Source: Branchiibius sp. NY16-3462-2 (GTDB lineage Bacteria; Actinomycetota; Actinomycetes; Actinomycetales; Dermatophilaceae). From it: DNA of 64,000 nt. Where the stretch lies: contig NZ_LVCF01000001.1 of NCBI RefSeq assembly GCF_001594145.1, forward strand, positions 310,001-374,000, read 5' to 3'. Shown one piece after another: positions 60,703 to 64,000 of the stretch. The position numbers were made by a program, and so were the translations under genes. Within the stretch, counting starts at the first letter, position 1. Every line of letters starts with the position of its first letter. The notes under the pieces were generated by a model. That model was not told where the DNA came from. It worked only from the letters and a program-made list of their open reading frames with translations, and did no database searches.

Positions 60703-62418
60703 GTGACCACTACGCCTGACGCTGCACCCATCGGCTTCCCTGAGACCTCCGGTGACAAAGGTCTGAAGTCCGGTGCGGTCGGGCTGCTGTCCACGATCGT
60801 CGTCGGGGTGGCTTCCACCGCCCCGGCCTACTCCTTGGCCGCCAGCCTCGGCTTCGTGGTCGCCAGCGGGGGCGCCCTGCTGGCCGGGGTGAAGGCGCCA
60901 GCCATCATCCTGCTGGCCTTCATCCCGATGTACTTCATCGCCGTCGCCTACCAGGAGTTGAACAAGGCCGAACCGGACTGCGGTACGTCGTTCACCTGGG
61001 CCTCGCGCGCCTTCGGGCCGGTCGTCGGGTGGATGACCGGGTGGGGCATCATCGCGGCCGACGTCATCGTGATGGCCAACCTGGCCCAGATCGCCGGCTC
61101 CTACTCGTTCTCCTTCGCCGACACCCTCGGGCTGCACAACTCGTTGTCCTCCAGCATCTTCTGGTCGACGGTCGCCGGCATCATCTGGATCGCAGTGATG
61201 ACCTACATCTGCTACCGGGGAATCGAGCTCAGCGCCCGGATCCAATACGGGCTGCTGACCATCGAGGTGCTCGTGCTGTTCCTGTTCGCAGCGGTCGCGT
61301 TGATCAAGGTCTACTCCGGACACGCGGAGTCGTATTCCCTTCATCCGCAATGGTCCTGGCTGTGGCCGGGCGGGCTCTCGTTCAGCGATGTGATCGCCCC
61401 CGCGTTGCTGACGGCGGTCTTCATCTACTGGGGCTGGGACTCAGCGGTCTCGATCAACGAGGAGACCGACGATCCGGCGACCACCCCCGGCCGGGCCGCT
61501 GTCCTGTCCACCCTGATCCTGCTGTTCACCTACGCCATCGTGACCGTCGCCGCCGTCGCATTCGCCGGCACCGGCACCGAAGGCATCGGCCTGGGCAACC
61601 AGGCCAACTCCGAGGACGTCTTCAGCGCGATCTCGCCGGCCCTCTTCGGCGACAGCGGCCTGGGCCACGTGGGCCAGTTGCTGCTGGCGGCCTCGATCCT
61701 GACCTCCGCGTCGGCGTCCACGCAGACCACGATCCTGCCGACCGCACGCACCGCGCTGTCGATGGCCGTCTACAAAGCCATCCCGGAGCGATTTGCCCGG
61801 ATCCACCCCAAGTACCTGACCCCGACCTGGTCGACGATCGGTATGGGCCTGATCTCGATCGTCTTCTACCTCATCTTCACCCTGATCAGCCAGAACCTGC
61901 TGTCGGCGCTGATCGGTTCGATCGGTCTGATGATCGCGTTCTACTACGGCCTGACCGGATTCGCGTGCGTGTGGTTCTACCGGCGCAACCTGTTGAGTTC
62001 ACCTCGAAACTTCATCATGCAAGGGCTGTTCCCGTTCCTCGGGGGCGCGATCCTGGTCGGCGCGTTCATCTATGCGGTCCGCTCCTACTGGGCACCGGAC
62101 TGGCTCACCGACGACGCGGGCAAGAACATCACCATCTTCGGGCAGGGTGCGGTCGCCGTTGTCGGCCTCGTCGCCCTCCTACTCGGCGTCATCCTGATGA
62201 TCGCGTGGTGGACGGTCAAGTCGGACTTCTTCCGGCAGAAGACGCTGCCGCGCAAAGCAGCTCACGAACTCGTGCTCGCCGGTGTGCCTTACGATCCTGC
62301 CGGACCTTCCGAGGTACGCCTGCCCGATGCCGGCCTTCCGGACATCCTGATCAGCGAGGACCTGTCCAACCTGCCGCCCGGCCAACGGGCCGTCCGGCGC
62401 GAAGACCTCGACGACTAG
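60703..62418 (+). CDS. APC-family amino acid permease
   Basis: The 571-residue transporter has about 12-14 TMs. Near the start GAVGLLSTIVVGVASTAPAYSLAASLGF is the first transport helix, and CGTSFTWASRAFGPVVGWMTGWG follows. SAVSINEETDDPATTPGRAA is the family's loop before TM7. A hydrophilic C-terminal tail of about 55 residues (PAGPSEVRLPDAGLPDI) extends past the last TM. Substrate not deducible. Start is GTG at 60703. The MOSC gene follows by 10 bp. Confidence 0.92.
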   Translation: MTTTPDAAPIGFPETSGDKGLKSGAVGLLSTIVVGVASTAPAYSLAASLGFVVASGGALLAGVKAPAIILLAFIPMYFIAVAYQELNKAEPDCGTSFTWASRAFGPVVGWMTGWGIIAADVIVMANLAQIAGSYSFSFADTLGLHNSLSSSIFWSTVAGIIWIAVMTYICYRGIELSARIQYGLLTIEVLVLFLFAAVALIKVYSGHAESYSLHPQWSWLWPGGLSFSDVIAPALLTAVFIYWGWDSAVSINEETDDPATTPGRAAVLSTLILLFTYAIVTVAAVAFAGTGTEGIGLGNQANSEDVFSAISPALFGDSGLGHVGQLLLAASILTSASASTQTTILPTARTALSMAVYKAIPERFARIHPKYLTPTWSTIGMGLISIVFYLIFTLISQNLLSALIGSIGLMIAFYYGLTGFACVWFYRRNLLSSPRNFIMQGLFPFLGGAILVGAFIYAVRSYWAPDWLTDDAGKNITIFGQGAVAVVGLVALLLGVILMIAWWTVKSDFFRQKTLPRKAAHELVLAGVPYDPAGPSEVRLPDAGLPDILISEDLSNLPPGQRAVRREDLDD

Positions 62419-62428
62419 CCTGGGGCGC

Positions 62429-63232
62429 GTGCACGTCACAGCGCTCAACCTGCACCCCGTGAAGTCCACGGCCATCCGAAGGGTTGACTCGGCGTACGTC
62501 GGCCTGGCCGGCCTGCGCGGGGACCGGGAGTGGATGATCGTCGACGACGCCGGTGACATGGTCTCTGCCCGCGAACTCAACCAGCTCTTCACGATCGTCG
62601 CCGACACCCCGCAGACCGGGGGCACCGCGGATCTGCGGCTGAGCGCCGAGGGCCACGAGCCGATCGAGATCTCTTTCCCGTACGCCGGGCGGCTGGCTCC
62701 CGCGCGGCTGTTCACCCGGCCGCACACCCAGGTGCGGTTCGCCGGACCGCACGCCGACGCGTGGCTCGCGCGCGTGCTCGGGCGCGACGATCTGCACCTG
62801 GTCTGGTGCGAGGATCCGTCGCAGCGATCGCTGAACCCGGAGTTCTCCCGGCCGGAAGATCACGCGGTGTTCCAGGACGGCTACCCGGTGACGTTGGCCA
62901 GCACGACCTCAGCGTCGTTGCTGAGCCAATGGGCGGGCAACGACCTTGCGGTGCAACGGTTCCGAGCCAATGTGGTCATCGACGGCGACGAAGCCTTCGC
63001 TGAGGACCACTGGACCTCGGTGCGGATCGGCGACGTACCGTTCCGGGTTGCCAAAGCCGTCGATCGCTGCGTGATGACGACGATCGACCCGGTGAGTCTT
63101 CACCGCTCGAAGGAGCCGATCGCGACGCTGGCCAAGCACCGCAAGTGGGACGGCAAAACGTGGTTCGCGATCCATCTGATCCCCGACGCTGAAGGTGAGA
63201 TCCACGTCGGCGACGAGGTAGTTGCTCAATGA
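62429..63232 (+). CDS. MOSC domain-containing protein (YcbX/mARC-like)
   Basis: The 267-residue protein has an N-terminal MOSC_N barrel (HVTALNLHPVKSTAIRRV, GLRGDREWMIVD) and a C-terminal MOSC domain with the conserved cysteine C214 in AKAVDRCVMTTIDP, which ligates molybdenum cofactor in mARC/YcbX enzymes. Those reduce N-hydroxylated compounds using an iron-sulfur or flavin partner; none is fused here. Start is GTG at 62429. It is 17 bp from the convergent debranching-type gene. Confidence 0.9.
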   Translation: MHVTALNLHPVKSTAIRRVDSAYVGLAGLRGDREWMIVDDAGDMVSARELNQLFTIVADTPQTGGTADLRLSAEGHEPIEISFPYAGRLAPARLFTRPHTQVRFAGPHADAWLARVLGRDDLHLVWCEDPSQRSLNPEFSRPEDHAVFQDGYPVTLASTTSASLLSQWAGNDLAVQRFRANVVIDGDEAFAEDHWTSVRIGDVPFRVAKAVDRCVMTTIDPVSLHRSKEPIATLAKHRKWDGKTWFAIHLIPDAEGEIHVGDEVVAQ

Positions 63233-63249
63233 CGCGCACTGACGACCGC

Positions 63250-64000
63250 CTACAGGTGATCGCCCTCGGCGCCGATGGTCAGGATTTCGAAATCCGACGG
63301 CAGTCCTTGGAGAGCGCAACTGCCGTCTGCGAACACCTCGACACTGACGGCGTAACCGCCGATCTGCAATCCCTCGATGCGCAGTGGACCGAATGGCATC
63401 GAGCGGGGCGGGTTGAGATCAACGCGGCGGTTCGGAACGTCGACCTGCAGCCCGATGGCCAGTTGGAGGACCGTCACAGCGCTCGCGGCCGCCCACGCCT
63501 GGGGCCGGCACGCCGCGGGGTACGGTAACGGCCGGCCCAGCGGCGTCGCATCACCGTGAAGTTCAGGACTGCGATAGTTGAAGGCCGCCGCGGCAGCCAC
63601 CAACCGGGCCGCCAGCTCGGCAGCGGCCTCGCGGTGGCCCTCCTTCATCAGCCCGAGGGCGCAGATCGCAGTGTCGTGTGTCCAGACCGATCCGGTGTGG
63701 TACCCGATCGGATTGAAACCACCATTGTCGGCCGCCAACGTCCGAACACCGAACTGCCCCAACATGTTCGGGGCCATGAGACGATCGGACACCAACGCAG
63801 CCTCGCGAGCGGTTAGCGCACTGGTTCCCAGGGCATGACCCATATTGGAGGCGATCCCGTCGACCAATGCTCCGTCGCCGTCGATGGCGATGCCCAGATA
63901 GGGATCCTCCCCTGCCGTCCAGAAGCGATCCCGCACGGCGGCCTCCCAGCCGTCGGCCGCCGTACGCGCACGGCCTGCCAGCGGCGCATCGGCGGGTGAC
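63250..64000 (-). CDS. Glycogen-debranching-enzyme-type glycosidase, C-terminal 250 residues (5' part beyond the window)
   Basis: The visible frame runs open to position 64000, so the start is missing. Wording such as GALVDGIASNMGHALGTSAL, APNMLGQFGVRTLAADNGGFNPIGYHTGSVWTHDTAICALGLM and PYPAACRPQAWAAASAV is typical of the C-terminal six-hairpin (alpha/alpha)6 barrel of actinobacterial amylo-alpha-1,6-glucosidase (GDE) family proteins, usually about 650-720 residues. The GSVWTHDTA motif supplies a catalytic acid. It would debranch glycogen or related alpha-glucans. It is convergent with the MOSC gene. Confidence 0.88.
   Translation of the reverse strand, partial: SPADAPLAGRARTAADGWEAAVRDRFWTAGEDPYLGIAIDGDGALVDGIASNMGHALGTSALTAREAALVSDRLMAPNMLGQFGVRTLAADNGGFNPIGYHTGSVWTHDTAICALGLMKEGHREAAAELAARLVAAAAAFNYRSPELHGDATPLGRPLPYPAACRPQAWAAASAVTVLQLAIGLQVDVPNRRVDLNPPRSMPFGPLRIEGLQIGGYAVSVEVFADGSCALQGLPSDFEILTIGAEGDHL

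Overview
This window is chromosomal DNA from a high-GC Gram-positive bacterium, most likely an actinobacterium of the Micrococcales (Intrasporangiaceae/Dermacoccaceae type). The evidence is the high GC, many GTG/TTG starts, 1-4 bp ATGA/GTGA gene overlaps, a DUF222-HNH (13E12 repeat) gene, a mycothiol-type DinB protein, the conserved actinobacterial block ispH / xseA / xseB / DUF4245 / glpX / class I fumarase, and a probable RelZ-type alarmone synthetase known from mycobacteria. About 65 protein genes are packed with almost no gap over 200 bp. I saw no rRNA, tRNA, CRISPR array, insertion sequence or prophage.

Layout. 1-5.3 kb: 5' end of typA, an MFS exporter with a SoxR-box promoter, an adenosine-deaminase-like gene, a DUF222-HNH gene and soxR with its own box. 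5.4-11.2 kb: a complete oligopeptide ABC importer (dppABCDF type) with a strong hairpin after the binding-protein gene. 11.3-13.6 kb: VIT-type metal transporter, an HSL-type esterase and a WYL regulator. 13.6-19.6 kb: a minus-strand carboxylate-uptake module, LytS-like kinase, LytTR regulator, small membrane protein with SSS symporter, then DUF485 with ActP; a CRP/GlxR-like site precedes the last pair. 19.7-29.2 kb: polyamine-type oxidase and permease, glutathione peroxidase, S51 peptidase, small housekeeping proteins, kynureninase facing a candidate kynurenine formamidase, a Mop protein and an ABC exporter.

29.2-33.2 kb is a same-strand stress/toxin-antitoxin islet: vapBC, an unknown gene, a second vapBC, a DUF429-(p)ppGpp synthetase fusion and an orphan Phd-type antitoxin. 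33.3-40.9 kb: ychF, orn (with a fragment of its 3' end repeated beside it), rmuC, a membrane protein, a quinone-reductase-like gene with a divergent AraC regulator, a pentapeptide-repeat protein and ispH. 41-48.4 kb: an ABC-F ATPase with a possible attenuator leader, xseA, then a minus-strand insertion (ArsR-like regulator, MFS exporter, GH18 chitinase) separating xseA from xseB, and a P450 coupled to xseB. 48.4-64 kb: DUF4245, then glpX-fructokinase-GH3 glucosidase, an SDR, a trehalose/maltose-type ABC importer with its MsmK-like ATPase, fumarase coupled to a beta-carbonic anhydrase, an APC permease, a MOSC protein and the 3' part of a glycogen-debranching-type gene.

The physiology suggested is a heterotroph living on peptides, small organic acids, polyamines, tryptophan breakdown products and alpha/beta-glucosides, feeding fructose phosphates and the TCA cycle. 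Regulated drug efflux (SoxR-MFS, ArsR-MFS, ABC-F) appears three times. The least ordinary parts are the toxin-antitoxin/alarmone islet, the split SoxR regulon, the perfect 20-bp-arm palindrome of the ArsR-MFS cassette and the ABC-F leader.
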